A DNA stretch of 64,000 bases from Halorussus ruber. Its GTDB lineage: Archaea; Halobacteriota; Halobacteria; Halobacteriales; Haladaptataceae. Below are positions 9,346-18,438 of the stretch, one piece after another. The notes under the pieces were generated by a model, which saw nothing but the letters and a program-made list of their open reading frames with translations, made no database searches and was not told the origin of the DNA. A program made the translations under genes and the position numbers. Each line of letters begins with the position of its first letter. Positions within the stretch are counted from its first letter, which is position 1. The stretch spans positions 117,881 to 181,880 of the forward strand of contig NZ_ML219769.1 of NCBI RefSeq assembly GCF_004765785.1, in the 5' to 3' direction.

Positions 9346-10308
9346 ATGAACCCGTCCGAAGCGAGTCGCCGTTGCACCGACGTTCTCGACGCCATCTCGA
9401 ACGCCGTCATCACCGAGCGCGAGACCCTCCGGACAATCCTCTCGGGCGTGTTGGCGAAGGGCAACGTCCTGCTGGAGGACGTCCCCGGCACCGGCAAGAC
9501 CCTGACCGCCCAGAGCATGGCCACCGCGCTCGGCCTCTCCTTTTCGCGCATCCAGTTCACGCCGGACCTCCTCCCCTCGGACGTGACCGGGACCGAGGTC
9601 TTCGACGAGCAGAGCCGCGAGTTCGAGTTCAACCGCGGCCCGCTGTTCGCCAACGTCGTCCTCGCGGACGAAATCAACCGCGCCTCGCCGAAGACACAGG
9701 CCGCCCTGCTGGAAGCCATGGAGGAGGAGCAGGTGACGGTCAACGGCGAGACCCACCAACTCCCTCAGCCCTTCGTCGTCATCGCCACGCAGAACCCCGT
9801 CGAGGACGGGCAGGGGACCTTCCCCCTGCCGGAGGCCCAGAAGGACCGCTTCCTCGTCAAGACAAGCCTCGGCTACCCCGACGAGAAGGGCGAACTCGAA
9901 CTCCTCGAACGCCGGGACGCCCGCCACGACCGCGCCCCGAGCGCCCAGCGCCAGCTCGACCCCACCGAACTCCAGCAGATTCAGTCGCTCGTAGAGCGAA
10001 TCGAGTTCGACCGCGACGTGAAGTCCTACGTCGTGGACATCGCCCGAGGCACCCGCGAGGACCCCCGGACGCAGGTCGGCGTCTCCCCGCGAGGCACCCA
10101 ACGCTTGTTCGAGACCGCGAGGACTCGGGCGCTTCTGGAAGGCCGAGACTTCGTCGTCCCCGACGACGTGAAGGCGGTCGTCCGCCCGGTCGTGGCCCAC
10201 AGGCTCGTCCTGACCGCCGACGCTCGGGTGGACGCGGTCGGTCGGGACGACATCGTCGAGGACGTTCTCTCGGAGGTGTCCGTTCCGACAGTTAAGCGGG
10301 CGAAGTGA
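9346..10308 (+). CDS. moxR: MoxR-family AAA+ ATPase
   Basis: A 320-residue AAA+ ATPase of the MoxR group. Walker A is LEDVPGTGKT (about residues 42-51), Walker B is VVLADEINRA (about 105-114), sensor 1 lies in VVIATQNPVE, and the C-terminal lid includes GVSPRGTQRLFETARTRAL. MoxR proteins act as chaperones for maturation of partner complexes, usually with DUF58/von Willebrand partners. Here a DUF58 operon lies convergently 4.3 kb downstream, separated by a restriction-modification island, which suggests that the two were once adjacent. Confidence 0.93.
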   Translation: MNPSEASRRCTDVLDAISNAVITERETLRTILSGVLAKGNVLLEDVPGTGKTLTAQSMATALGLSFSRIQFTPDLLPSDVTGTEVFDEQSREFEFNRGPLFANVVLADEINRASPKTQAALLEAMEEEQVTVNGETHQLPQPFVVIATQNPVEDGQGTFPLPEAQKDRFLVKTSLGYPDEKGELELLERRDARHDRAPSAQRQLDPTELQQIQSLVERIEFDRDVKSYVVDIARGTREDPRTQVGVSPRGTQRLFETARTRALLEGRDFVVPDDVKAVVRPVVAHRLVLTADARVDAVGRDDIVEDVLSEVSVPTVKRAK

Positions 10309-10486
10309 ACTCCACTTTCCGATTTCGATGCCCGGCCGAAACCGTCCGTCTGACAGTAGCTCCGGACACGATTCGTGGTGCGAATTAATCGGGGAACTTC
10401 TTGCCAAGTACAAAAGATATTATCGAGGGCGTGCTGAATACGGAGGTTGCACTGAGCGATTCTTGTTTGGTGTGTAGGATTTTTAT

Positions 10487-10650
10487 GACACTCTCCGTTT
10501 TGTCATCAGCGTAGAAGGCGTAGACGAAGTCTTGGCCCCAAACAGTATCACCTTCGGTATGATTGTAGAAGCGACCGACGCCGGGACTTCATCCCCGGCT
10601 TTCTCGGTAATGTGTCGTCGAGAATGATGTAGCGGTCCTTCGTAGCTGAG
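10487..10650 (-). pseudogene. Fragment of a DDE transposase with frameshifts
   Basis: Read on the minus strand, three short stretches in different frames join into one conserved-looking sequence: KDRYIILDDT, then TEKAGDEVP, then GVGRFYNHTEGDTVWGQDF followed by VYAFYADDKT. The DDT and the order of blocks resemble the catalytic core of IS701/IS4-type transposases of haloarchaea. Two frame changes and the loss of both ends make it non-functional. It begins within 15 bp of the 3' end of the restriction-modification gene, so it is probably a scar of the event that brought that gene in. Exact IS family is uncertain. Confidence 0.65.
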
Positions 10651-10663
10651 TAAATAATAGATT

Positions 10664-13600
10664 TCAGTAGTTTCGTATCTGGTCGTCTGGGGCAGCCCCT
10701 CTACCAGCTTTCTCTCCGAGATCCGTGTGGTAGTCTTGCAACCATTCGATCTCCTCTTCATCCAAGCCATAGATCTCTCCGACCAACGAGTCAACTTCAT
10801 TCAGCAACGGTTTTAATGGCCGGATAGTCCAATCCGGACGACCTATTGCATCCGTGCTAAACAAGTTGCTCATCCCCCTCCACAACCGGTCAGCTTTATC
10901 CATGATCTCTTCTCTGTTCTCTTCTAATGTTTCCTGATCAGGGAACGGGAACGCCTCAATGTGCGGCCAGTTGTGGTGATGCTGGTTCCCGTACGTAGTC
11001 CAGTAGGCGTAGTACAGCGTTGACTGAAGAGTAATGAACGTCATTTTCTGCTCTAACTCGGTTTCAAACCAGAATGGCTCATTTTCCCTGGCGTCGTACA
11101 GTTTCTCGAGCATCGGGTTGATAAAGTACCGGGCACCTTCACGTCTCCAAACCTGGTACTTGTCATCCGTGTCGTCTATACCTCGCTGGTACCGGTCAAC
11201 CATTTTCTCATCGTAGCTATCCCGAAGCTTTTCTAGGATGCCGTGTTTGATATCCGGACCGATCTTCGGCAGGTAAGGGCCTCCATCACCGTCTTCACCG
11301 ATTCCGTCTCGAAGCATAAACCCGGTGATGGGATTGTAATCAATGTTTTCGAATTGTTCCTGCCGGTTTTCATCACTGATCGGTAGAAGGTCGCTGGTCT
11401 GGATGGATCCGTCTTCGCTGGGGAATCCTGTGATGATTCCTACCCGGACATCGGCGTGTTCAAACACTTGTTTAGGCCGGTCAGGATAACAGGCTACACG
11501 ACAGTTGATACTATCTTCAAGGAAATTCCAGAATGGTTCGTATCCGGAGTCGTAGAACAATCCAAGCTTTACGATGTTCCCGAAACTCCCATTGTCTTCA
11601 TCAAGTAACGCCAACTGTCTTTCAACAAATGGGGCTGCTACGTCTGGAAGCCCTGATGTCTCATACGGTTCTATGAAGATCTCTCCGTGCTCATCGAGGA
11701 CATCTTCTCCGTAAGGAGGGTTACCGACCACGATATCGAAACCGGAGAACTCCCCTACCTTTGGAGTGGAATCGTCCTCGAGTGAGACTTCCGGGAACTC
11801 GGTATCCCAATGCACCGGGTCGCCGTGGATTTTCTCGATGTCGTAGGAGGTTGGCTGCCGGATAACCTGTGACGCAACGTAATCATCTTCCAGCAGCTGG
11901 ATCACGGTTTCTACAAGCTTTTCCTCCTGTTCGATTACCCCGCTGCCTTCATCAATCAATTTCTCTGGGATGAAATCAGCTGACTTGGAGTGAACCCTTG
12001 CACCAAGATCCTCCAAGTCTTTCTTGGTTTCATCATTAAAGTGATCTCCAGATTCCTTTTCCACCTTGATTTTCTCGATAGTTGATTGGAGATTTCCTTC
12101 TGGGACTGTTTCAAGGAACTTTTTGAGTTCACTGCTGGTGCCGAAAGATGTTTTAGATGTATGGGTGAGAGAGGAAAGGTATCTTTCGTCTCTATCCTCT
12201 TTGATCTCCTCTTCGAGCGACAGTATTTCTCTACGGGTTATCTCCGTATCCTCTCCTTCATTTTCGCCGTCTTCGAGGTCGCCGTTCACCTTTTTGTACT
12301 GTTTCCTCAGTTCCTTGAGTCTGCGTACTCTGTCGTCTACCGCCCCGATCTGTGTCTGCATCCCTGCGGATCCTGTAACCGGGAAACCTACCAGTGAGTT
12401 ACCGGCGACAATATTCAAGTCTATACTCGGGAGTTCACCGTACTTCTCTTTCCAGCCGTTGTCCTCCACCATTTTCAGCCAGACCCGTAGCTTAGCGATT
12501 TCAACGGCTATATCGTTGATGTCAACTCCAAATAAGGAATCCAATGCAATCGTCTTTTTCTCGTCGTAGACCTGCTTCTTCGTCGGGTCACGTCCACCGT
12601 TTTTACCGATTAGAAGTGCTTCCTGTACCTGGACTATGTCGTCCATCACCGTGGTCAAGAAGTGTCCTGAACCACAAGCAGCATCGACAACCCGTATACC
12701 CCTGACAGCCTCCATCGCCTCATCGATTGCATCTTCATCTCCGAAGTCAACTTCAACCGGGAAATCAACATTCCCTGTGTCTTTGCTGGGCGGCAGATAG
12801 TCTTCGTAGATCTCGAGTTCGACTCTTTGCCCAAAGTCTCGGAGAGTCCGTGACAGAGACCGTTGCTTCAACCAGACTTCTATAACATCACTGGTTTCTT
12901 GATCTTTATCCAACCCGTTGGCGAAGGCTTCACTGATTTCATCCCTTATTCTAGACTCTACGACTTCCTCGCTGATCATCGAAGTCACATCATCCGGAGT
13001 GTAGTATGCACCTTCCTCTTGCTGCCCGCTTTCACTGCCTAAATGGTTGATAGTCCGTTCAAACACACTTCCCAAAATAGCAGGGTCGATAGTGTCCTCC
13101 TCCGACTCTAGTTCAACAGCTCCTGCCTCTACCAAGTCCTCGATAACGGTTCTCAGAGTCCTGTTCCTGACATCGTATTCTTCCTCATCTTCTACGATTG
13201 GCTGAAACAAGCCGCCATTCAGGTACGGGACATCGTCGAACCAATCCCCCCTGTGGATTTCAGACCGGTCTTCTTTTCTGGTATCCAGCAAATCGTTGAA
13301 CAACGGCTCTATAACGGATTTGTAGAGCGATCCAGGAAGAGGGTTTCCAGATTTGGATCCGTAGTCCTTTACTCTTTGCCGGAGAAACCCGTGTGGAAGA
13401 ACAGCTAGTTCATCGTCTTCCTCTTCACCTTCAAGGAATTTGACGAACAGCAACCGATTAACCAGTGTAACAGCAAATAATCGTTTGTCTTGACGGGTTG
13501 CTGAGTCAGGTGCAACGATATCCTCCTCCAAAGTAGTGTCATAGGAGATATCTTCTTCCTCGCTTTCCCCGAACAAGAGCTCGATGTAGAAGTTGTAGAA

Positions 13601-14257
13601 GTTCTCAACGTCTTTGGCGCGTGTGTCACGGAACTCTTTCGGAGCCTCCTGTTTTAGAATCGGCAGCAGGTTATCAGGAGCAAATATCTCAGTGAACTCG
13701 TTGACTCCCTCTTCGATTTCTGTCTCAGGGTCACCGTCGATTACTCCTTCAGAAATAGATACTGCCCGGATCAAAGGGATTAGGTTGATCTCCCTAACTT
13801 TTTGGTAGTCGTTTGCCGCACGGTCTGCACGGTATACAATCCACTGGAATCCGTCGGTGGCGATACCGTAGTTACTCCACCAAATCGTCCTAAGATATTC
13901 CTGTGTAAGATCTGAAACCGCTTCTTCGATATTGTGAGGTGGCTTGGATTCCCCTATCACCTCTACACCATTTTCCTCGTCCAGCCGGAAATCCGGTGCT
14001 TCACGCTCCGTCTTGTTCCCTGCTGTCCTGCTTCTGGACGGGCGTCCGGAAACCCGGTTTAGTCCTGTTGCATCAATCAAAGGGAAAATAAGGGTTCGCT
14101 CGATGAAGTCTTCCGGTTCACGGTCAAAATCAATGTCTCCAAGGTTGATTCTCTCGGAAAGCAGATCCTCGATTTCTTGAGGAACCTCAGTGATATCATC
14201 TAATTCGGAGACAAAATCTTGTAGGACATCCGTGATGCTTTGATTCTGACCAGTCAT
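10664..14257 (-). CDS. Type IIG-like restriction-modification enzyme (Eco57I/PglX-like N6-adenine methyltransferase)
   Basis: A 1197-residue single-chain enzyme. Near the N-terminus, PDF (88-90) and GESK (102-105) form a PD-(D/E)xK-type nuclease motif. YYTPDDV (about 418-424) and the SAM-binding motif AACGSG (526-531) begin the methyltransferase domain, and the catalytic N6-adenine motif is NPPYG (846-850). The remaining 340 residues would hold the target-recognition domain, with conserved-looking blocks such as WPHIEAFPFP. This order (nuclease, helical, methylase, recognition) fits type IIG enzymes that both cut and methylate. No separate S, R or BREX genes are beside it. The gene is clearly poorer in G+C than its neighbours, which supports horizontal acquisition. 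Confidence 0.85.
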   Translation of the reverse strand: MTGQNQSITDVLQDFVSELDDITEVPQEIEDLLSERINLGDIDFDREPEDFIERTLIFPLIDATGLNRVSGRPSRSRTAGNKTEREAPDFRLDEENGVEVIGESKPPHNIEEAVSDLTQEYLRTIWWSNYGIATDGFQWIVYRADRAANDYQKVREINLIPLIRAVSISEGVIDGDPETEIEEGVNEFTEIFAPDNLLPILKQEAPKEFRDTRAKDVENFYNFYIELLFGESEEEDISYDTTLEEDIVAPDSATRQDKRLFAVTLVNRLLFVKFLEGEEEDDELAVLPHGFLRQRVKDYGSKSGNPLPGSLYKSVIEPLFNDLLDTRKEDRSEIHRGDWFDDVPYLNGGLFQPIVEDEEEYDVRNRTLRTVIEDLVEAGAVELESEEDTIDPAILGSVFERTINHLGSESGQQEEGAYYTPDDVTSMISEEVVESRIRDEISEAFANGLDKDQETSDVIEVWLKQRSLSRTLRDFGQRVELEIYEDYLPPSKDTGNVDFPVEVDFGDEDAIDEAMEAVRGIRVVDAACGSGHFLTTVMDDIVQVQEALLIGKNGGRDPTKKQVYDEKKTIALDSLFGVDINDIAVEIAKLRVWLKMVEDNGWKEKYGELPSIDLNIVAGNSLVGFPVTGSAGMQTQIGAVDDRVRRLKELRKQYKKVNGDLEDGENEGEDTEITRREILSLEEEIKEDRDERYLSSLTHTSKTSFGTSSELKKFLETVPEGNLQSTIEKIKVEKESGDHFNDETKKDLEDLGARVHSKSADFIPEKLIDEGSGVIEQEEKLVETVIQLLEDDYVASQVIRQPTSYDIEKIHGDPVHWDTEFPEVSLEDDSTPKVGEFSGFDIVVGNPPYGEDVLDEHGEIFIEPYETSGLPDVAAPFVERQLALLDEDNGSFGNIVKLGLFYDSGYEPFWNFLEDSINCRVACYPDRPKQVFEHADVRVGIITGFPSEDGSIQTSDLLPISDENRQEQFENIDYNPITGFMLRDGIGEDGDGGPYLPKIGPDIKHGILEKLRDSYDEKMVDRYQRGIDDTDDKYQVWRREGARYFINPMLEKLYDARENEPFWFETELEQKMTFITLQSTLYYAYWTTYGNQHHHNWPHIEAFPFPDQETLEENREEIMDKADRLWRGMSNLFSTDAIGRPDWTIRPLKPLLNEVDSLVGEIYGLDEEEIEWLQDYHTDLGEKAGRGAAPDDQIRNY

Positions 14258-14598
14258 TCACTCATGACGGAGGGCTGCTCCCCTCTTAGTATTTCGCAAT
14301 CATAGAAACTCCAAGATTCACCGCCAAAATAGCTCCAACCGCTCTCACCATCCTGATTGCCACCGGTTCTTTTTCGCAAAGTCCGAAGTATTCCGGGCTC
14401 AATCCTTTCTCTGTATCCACAAATCCGTCTCTCGCTAGATGAGACGACCTCGTGACCGATACACGCCCTGTACTCAGCACGCTAATTCTGCCAGTCCTTG
14501 GACGAGTTGTTGATGAGCGTGCTCAATATATCCTCTTAATCACGCACGGCTGTGTCAAACTTGTTAGAAATGAGTGGGTTAAACAAAGCCATCCCGAC
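14258..14598. other. Low-GC island edge with an inverted repeat
   Basis: About 340 bp upstream of the restriction-modification gene. It contains a perfect inverted repeat AGCACGCT (14476-14483) and AGCGTGCT (14516-14523). A related word, GCGTGCTGAATA, occurs at the other edge of the island near 10430, so these may be remnants of insertion-sequence ends. A 64-codon minus-strand open frame at 14286-14480 has no recognisable domain and I do not call it a gene. The start-side promoter of the restriction gene should lie close to 14260-14300. Confidence 0.4.
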
Positions 14599-15408
14599 CT
14601 ACTCGTGAAGCGCCACACTAAGCAGGACCACCGCAAGCACCAGCAAGGCAAGCGCCGGGAGCGATAGCCCGGTCGAACCCACGCCGTCCACGAGGTCCCC
14701 GGTCAGCACCGCCGCGACGCCGACGAGGCCCGCGCCGACGGCGTGAACTCCCTCCGCGCGCCACGTCGAGGCCGTCCGGCCCATCTGCTCGCCGACGTTG
14801 ATGGCGTGTTCGCCGAGGTCCCAGCCGACGAGCGCGACCGCCGCGCCAGCGACCAGCGTCCCGGCCGGGACCGCCCGGAAGATGCCAGCAATCATGACGC
14901 CGACGAGGAGAAGGCCCGCGCCGAGTTTCACCAGTCTGCGCGACCCCTGCCCTCGCATCGGAACCACCCCGGCACCGAGCATCAGCACCCCCAGGAGGCC
15001 CGGAAGTGCCTGCAACATGCCGGGGAAGTCGTCGGCCATGACCGGCCCTGCGGCGACGCCGCCGAGCGCGATTGCCACGCCGACCCCGAGGACGAGCCAC
15101 GACTGGATTCGCCGCCCGCGCGACCGGAGTTCGTCGCCCGCGGCCATCGCCGCGAGTCCGACGAGGACGACCCCGACCGCAGAGCCGCCGGGGCCGCCGA
15201 CGAGGAGGGTTCCGCCAGCGACCGCCAGCGCCGCGAGTCCGGCACTGAGTCGGGTCGGGCGGCGGCCGACCGCAATCGCTCGGCTTGCCGCTTCCGCCTC
15301 CTCGTCCGGCCCGTAACCACGATTTCCTACATTTTCGCCCTGTCTATTTGTTCTTTTACCTTGCTTTCCTTGCTTTCTCGTCGGTTCTCCGCTCTCGCTC
15401 GCGGTCAT
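14599..15408 (-). CDS. Polytopic membrane protein, DUF7519-like
   Basis: A 269-residue protein with a polar N-terminus of about 50 residues and then about eight hydrophobic segments, ending in LSLPALALLVLAVVLLSVALHE. It is the last gene of a four-gene operon with DUF58, DUF7269 and DUF4129 proteins, where haloarchaea usually have a DUF7519 membrane protein. Its ATG overlaps the stop of the DUF58 gene (ATGA at 15405-15408), which indicates translational coupling. The biochemical role is unknown; the whole cluster probably forms an envelope-associated complex served by MoxR. Confidence 0.75.
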   Translation of the reverse strand: MTASESGEPTRKQGKQGKRTNRQGENVGNRGYGPDEEAEAASRAIAVGRRPTRLSAGLAALAVAGGTLLVGGPGGSAVGVVLVGLAAMAAGDELRSRGRRIQSWLVLGVGVAIALGGVAAGPVMADDFPGMLQALPGLLGVLMLGAGVVPMRGQGSRRLVKLGAGLLLVGVMIAGIFRAVPAGTLVAGAAVALVGWDLGEHAINVGEQMGRTASTWRAEGVHAVGAGLVGVAAVLTGDLVDGVGSTGLSLPALALLVLAVVLLSVALHE

Positions 15409-16673
15409 ATGGCACCTCGCTCGTTGGCCTTGGCGACCGCCCCGGCGAGACCGTCGTCGCCGGTCCAATCGACCACCGGAATCCCGCGCTTGCGGAGCGA
15501 GGAGATACGGTTTTCGCGCTCGACCGACGCGAGTCGGCGGCCGGGCGTCCCGTCGCCGGTCGCGTCGGGACTCAGGACCGTGACGCTGTGGCCGTGTGCC
15601 TCCAGCGTGCTGGCGGCGGTCACCGCGCCCTCGTCGCACAGCGGCGTGAACAGGGTGACCTGCGTGTCCGGGCTGAGTTGGCGGCGGACGCGGGCGATTT
15701 GGTCCTCGATTGAATCCGCTTCTCCCTCTCCCTCGCGGGGCGGTGACGCGGCGAACGCGGGATGGGTCGAGAGGAGTCCCGTCACTCGCGTCTGGTGGTC
15801 GGTCCCGGCGCTCGGCGCGAGCCAGCAGTTCTCTCTGCCGAGGGCGGCCACGCCGACCCGGTTGCGGTCGGTGAGGAGGGCACCCGCGAGTCGCTGTGCG
15901 GCGGCGACGCTCCGGACGACCGCGTGGGGGTCGTCCCCGCTGGCCCGGTAGGAGGGCGCTCGGGCGTCCACCAGCAGGACGACGGCGGCGCTCTTCTCCT
16001 CGCGGTACTCGACGGTGGTGAGTTCGCCAGCGCGGGCGAAGCGCTTCCAGTCGATTCGGCTCATCGAGTCGCCCCGGCGGTACTCGCGGGTCTGGTGGAA
16101 CTCGATTCCGGCCCCGCCTTGGTCGGTGAGGAGGTCGCCAGCCTCCTCGACCGCGAGGCTCCGGCGCGGCGGTGCGCCCTGCTCGACGGTGCAGTCGATT
16201 TCGGTCTCGGCGGCCACCGTGGTCGTCACCTCGCGGGCACCGCTCACGTCGCGGACGACCACCGTCGCGGGGTCGAAGCCGTGCTTGCCCTCCTCGGCGG
16301 TCACGACGTACTCGAAGGTGGCTTCCCCGCCGGACCGGAGCGGCCCGGCGTAGCGAGGAGACCCCGAGGTGACCGTCAGCGCGGGGGGCACGCCGTCCAC
16401 GATTCGGCAGTCGGCGAGCGCGTCGTCGCCGACGTTCCGGACCGTGACGCTGACCTCGACTGACTCGCCCGGCGAGGGAGCGCGGTCGCCGAGTCGGCGC
16501 TCGACCTCCAGATTCGGCGAGGAGGGCGGCGCGGGCGAGACTCGCGGGTAGACCGCGAACGCCACGCCGACGACCGAGACGAGGACCAGATTCGGCCGGT
16601 CCGAGAGCAGTCCGACCCCGCCGACAAGCAACGCCACCGCGACGATGCCGCGCCAGCGTCGGGTCTCGCTCAT
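15405..16673 (-). CDS. DUF58 domain protein
   Basis: A 422-residue protein with two N-terminal hydrophobic segments (about 10-45), an extracellular immunoglobulin-like region (ESVEVSVTVRNVG) and a C-terminal DUF58 domain. The hallmark DUF58 block is present as EFHQTREYRRGDSMSRIDWKR (about 190-210), followed by a von Willebrand-A-like core starting VVLLVDARAP. DUF58 proteins are regular partners of MoxR ATPases. The start at 16673 overlaps the upstream gene by 4 bp. Part of the 18267-14599 operon. Confidence 0.9.
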   Translation of the reverse strand: MSETRRWRGIVAVALLVGGVGLLSDRPNLVLVSVVGVAFAVYPRVSPAPPSSPNLEVERRLGDRAPSPGESVEVSVTVRNVGDDALADCRIVDGVPPALTVTSGSPRYAGPLRSGGEATFEYVVTAEEGKHGFDPATVVVRDVSGAREVTTTVAAETEIDCTVEQGAPPRRSLAVEEAGDLLTDQGGAGIEFHQTREYRRGDSMSRIDWKRFARAGELTTVEYREEKSAAVVLLVDARAPSYRASGDDPHAVVRSVAAAQRLAGALLTDRNRVGVAALGRENCWLAPSAGTDHQTRVTGLLSTHPAFAASPPREGEGEADSIEDQIARVRRQLSPDTQVTLFTPLCDEGAVTAASTLEAHGHSVTVLSPDATGDGTPGRRLASVERENRISSLRKRGIPVVDWTGDDGLAGAVAKANERGAI

Positions 16674-17293
16674 CGGGACTCCTCCCGGGATGTTTTCTGT
16701 TGTTGATTTCGCTCGGTGGGATTCGCCGCAATCTCGGCGACTGCGGTCGCGGCCCGGCGCGCTCCTCGGCGACTCCACGGCTCGCCGCGGGCGAGGGCTA
16801 CTGCGCGGGCACCGAATCCGGGTTCTCGTCCGGCGAGAAAGGCGGCGGCCGCCGAGTCGTCGGTCCACGTCCCCTCGTCGAGGCGCTTCTCGGCCTCCTC
16901 GCGGGACCACTCGCCGCGGCGGACCCACGACTCGACGGCGACGGCCCGGAGGCGCTCGCGGAGGTCCTCGCGGCGGTCGTCGCCGACCACCGGCAGGAGC
17001 GCAGTCCGACTGGCGAGGGCGTCGTCCACGTCGTCGCCCGCCGTCGGCGCGGTCACCGGGCGCTCGGGCGTCGGCGTCTCGGTCTGACTGAGGCCGCTGG
17101 CTTCGCCGGAGGCCAGCGCGGAGGCGGCGACGAGCAGTCCCACGCTGGCGAAGACGGCCACGACGAGATAGTCGTTGCCGAGCGCCGTCAGCAGGGCTTC
17201 GACCGCCGTCCCGGCGGGACCGCCGCCGAGCGCGAGTGCCGCCCCGAGGGCGAGGATACCTGCGGCCCCCGAGAGGACGCGGTACTTCTTCAT
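16670..17293 (-). CDS. DUF7269-like membrane-anchored protein
   Basis: A 207-residue protein with two N-terminal membrane segments (about 7-28 and 38-62) and a cytosolic or external helical region rich in charged residues, including DDRREDLRERLRAVAVESWVRRGEWS and ARAVALARGEPWSRRGARRAATAV. This layout and its place between DUF4129 and DUF58 genes match the haloarchaeal DUF7269 family. Overlaps both neighbours by 4 bp, so it is translated as part of the operon. Function unknown. Confidence 0.75.
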   Translation of the reverse strand: MKKYRVLSGAAGILALGAALALGGGPAGTAVEALLTALGNDYLVVAVFASVGLLVAASALASGEASGLSQTETPTPERPVTAPTAGDDVDDALASRTALLPVVGDDRREDLRERLRAVAVESWVRRGEWSREEAEKRLDEGTWTDDSAAAAFLAGREPGFGARAVALARGEPWSRRGARRAATAVAEIAANPTERNQQQKTSREESR

Positions 17294-18267
17294 CGCTGGT
17301 CCTCCGTTCCGCCGTCGGTTTCGAGTCGGCCGCCGTTTCCGGGTCGCCCGTCGCTTCCGATTTGAGCGTCGCCCCGGTCGAGTTGCGACCGGACGCGGTC
17401 TCTGATCTCCTCGGCGCGCTCGCGGCGTTCCTCGGTCACGCGAGCGCCGCCGTAGCGGACCTCCTCGAAGAGGCCGGTGAGGGTCTGGACCGCGTCGGCG
17501 TCAGCGCCGCGTCGGCGGGCGGCGGCGGCGTACTCCCGAGGAGTGAGGTCGCGCCGGTCGTCCAAGTCGAGGCGCTCGACCATCTCGTACCACGCCGCCG
17601 AAATCGGGTTGTCCGGGTCGGGTTCGGGCGGGTCCTCTCCGGAGTCGTCGGTGGACGAGGAGGGCGCGACCCTCGAAAGAATCCGGTCGCGGTACCGGTA
17701 GAGCGCGCCGAGGAGCGCCAGCAGGATGGCGTAGGGGAGCGCCGTCAGCAGGAGGTCGAACAGTTGCTGAAGCAGGGCCATCAGGCGCTCCAGAAGCGTC
17801 GGCTGGTCAGCGACGAGGCCCTTTCCTTTGCCCGAATTGGAGTCCTGCCCGCCGCCACCGCTGCTCTGGGTGGTCTCCTTCCCGTCGCCGCCGGTCTGCT
17901 GGTCCTGTTGGCCCTCGCCGCTGGCCTCCTCGCTCGGGCCGCCCTGCCCTTGGGCCGACCCCATGCTGTCGCCGCCCTCGCCGTCCTTCGAGGCGGCGCT
18001 CTGGGACCCGGTTCCGGACTTGTCGGCCCCCGCTCCGGAGTCGGAGTTCGGGGACGCGCCCGAGTCGCTCGACGCCGACTTCCCGCCGTCGATGGCGTCG
18101 TCTAAGTTCTTGGCGTGTCCCGACCCGATGGGGATTTTGTCGTAATCGACTTCCGCCACGTCGTCGGGGTCGGTCGAGACGGTCGAGTCGAGCGTGGTCG
18201 AAGTCGCGCCGATAGCGAGAACACAGCAGAGCGCGACGACCGCCGTCAGGATGGTGTCGGCCCTCAT
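17290..18267 (-). CDS. DUF4129 domain membrane protein
   Basis: A 325-residue protein: N-terminal signal/anchor (TILTAVVALCCVLAIGATS), a long Gly/Ser/Asp-rich linker (about residues 55-160), a membrane segment (LLTALPYAILLALLGALYRYRDRI), and a C-terminal DUF4129 domain with the usual LTPREYAAAARRRG near residue 250. In other organisms DUF4129 proteins occur with transglutaminase, DUF58 and MoxR genes. First gene of the operon ending at 14599; a copy of the 19-bp surface-gene promoter element lies 27 bp before its ATG. Confidence 0.85.
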   Translation of the reverse strand: MRADTILTAVVALCCVLAIGATSTTLDSTVSTDPDDVAEVDYDKIPIGSGHAKNLDDAIDGGKSASSDSGASPNSDSGAGADKSGTGSQSAASKDGEGGDSMGSAQGQGGPSEEASGEGQQDQQTGGDGKETTQSSGGGGQDSNSGKGKGLVADQPTLLERLMALLQQLFDLLLTALPYAILLALLGALYRYRDRILSRVAPSSSTDDSGEDPPEPDPDNPISAAWYEMVERLDLDDRRDLTPREYAAAARRRGADADAVQTLTGLFEEVRYGGARVTEERRERAEEIRDRVRSQLDRGDAQIGSDGRPGNGGRLETDGGTEDQR

Positions 18268-18294
18268 GGCGTCTGGAGGCCCACCTCCGGCGGC

Positions 18295-18313
18295 ATATCG
18301 ACCGCCCGGTAAG
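18295..18313 (-). promoter_or_regulatory. 19-bp promoter element (copy 1, DUF4129 operon)
   Basis: On the minus strand CTTACCGGGCGGTCGATAT. It ends 27 bp before the ATG at 18267. This is the weakest copy in the TATA-like half, but spacing and the CTTACC half fit the other copies. Confidence 0.5.
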
Positions 18314-18393
18314 CGACCCGGCGAGCGGTTTCGTACATCTCTCGTCCGGTCGCTGGGCCTGTCGGAGGATAATTATGATTCGCTTAATGCCGA

Positions 18394-18412
18394 CATAGTG
18401 GACCGATAATAA
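18394..18412 (+). promoter_or_regulatory. 19-bp promoter element (copy 2, lipoprotein gene)
   Basis: CATAGTGGACCGATAATAA followed by TGGC. It ends 26 bp before the ATG at 18439. This spacing decides the start of the next gene, because the alternative ATG at 18412 falls inside the element. Confidence 0.5.
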
Positions 18413-18438
18413 TGGCTCCCCGTTCCCGTCACGGAGAT

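Noticed and set aside
10664..14257. BREX or DISARM defence cluster
   Set aside because: Only one methylase-nuclease gene is present; no pglZ, brxC, drmA or similar partners lie within the window.
14286..14480. 64-codon minus-strand frame upstream of the restriction-modification gene
   Set aside because: No domain, and no clear ribosome site; it lies in a repeat-bearing, low-GC edge region. Kept only as a remark in the intergenic entry.
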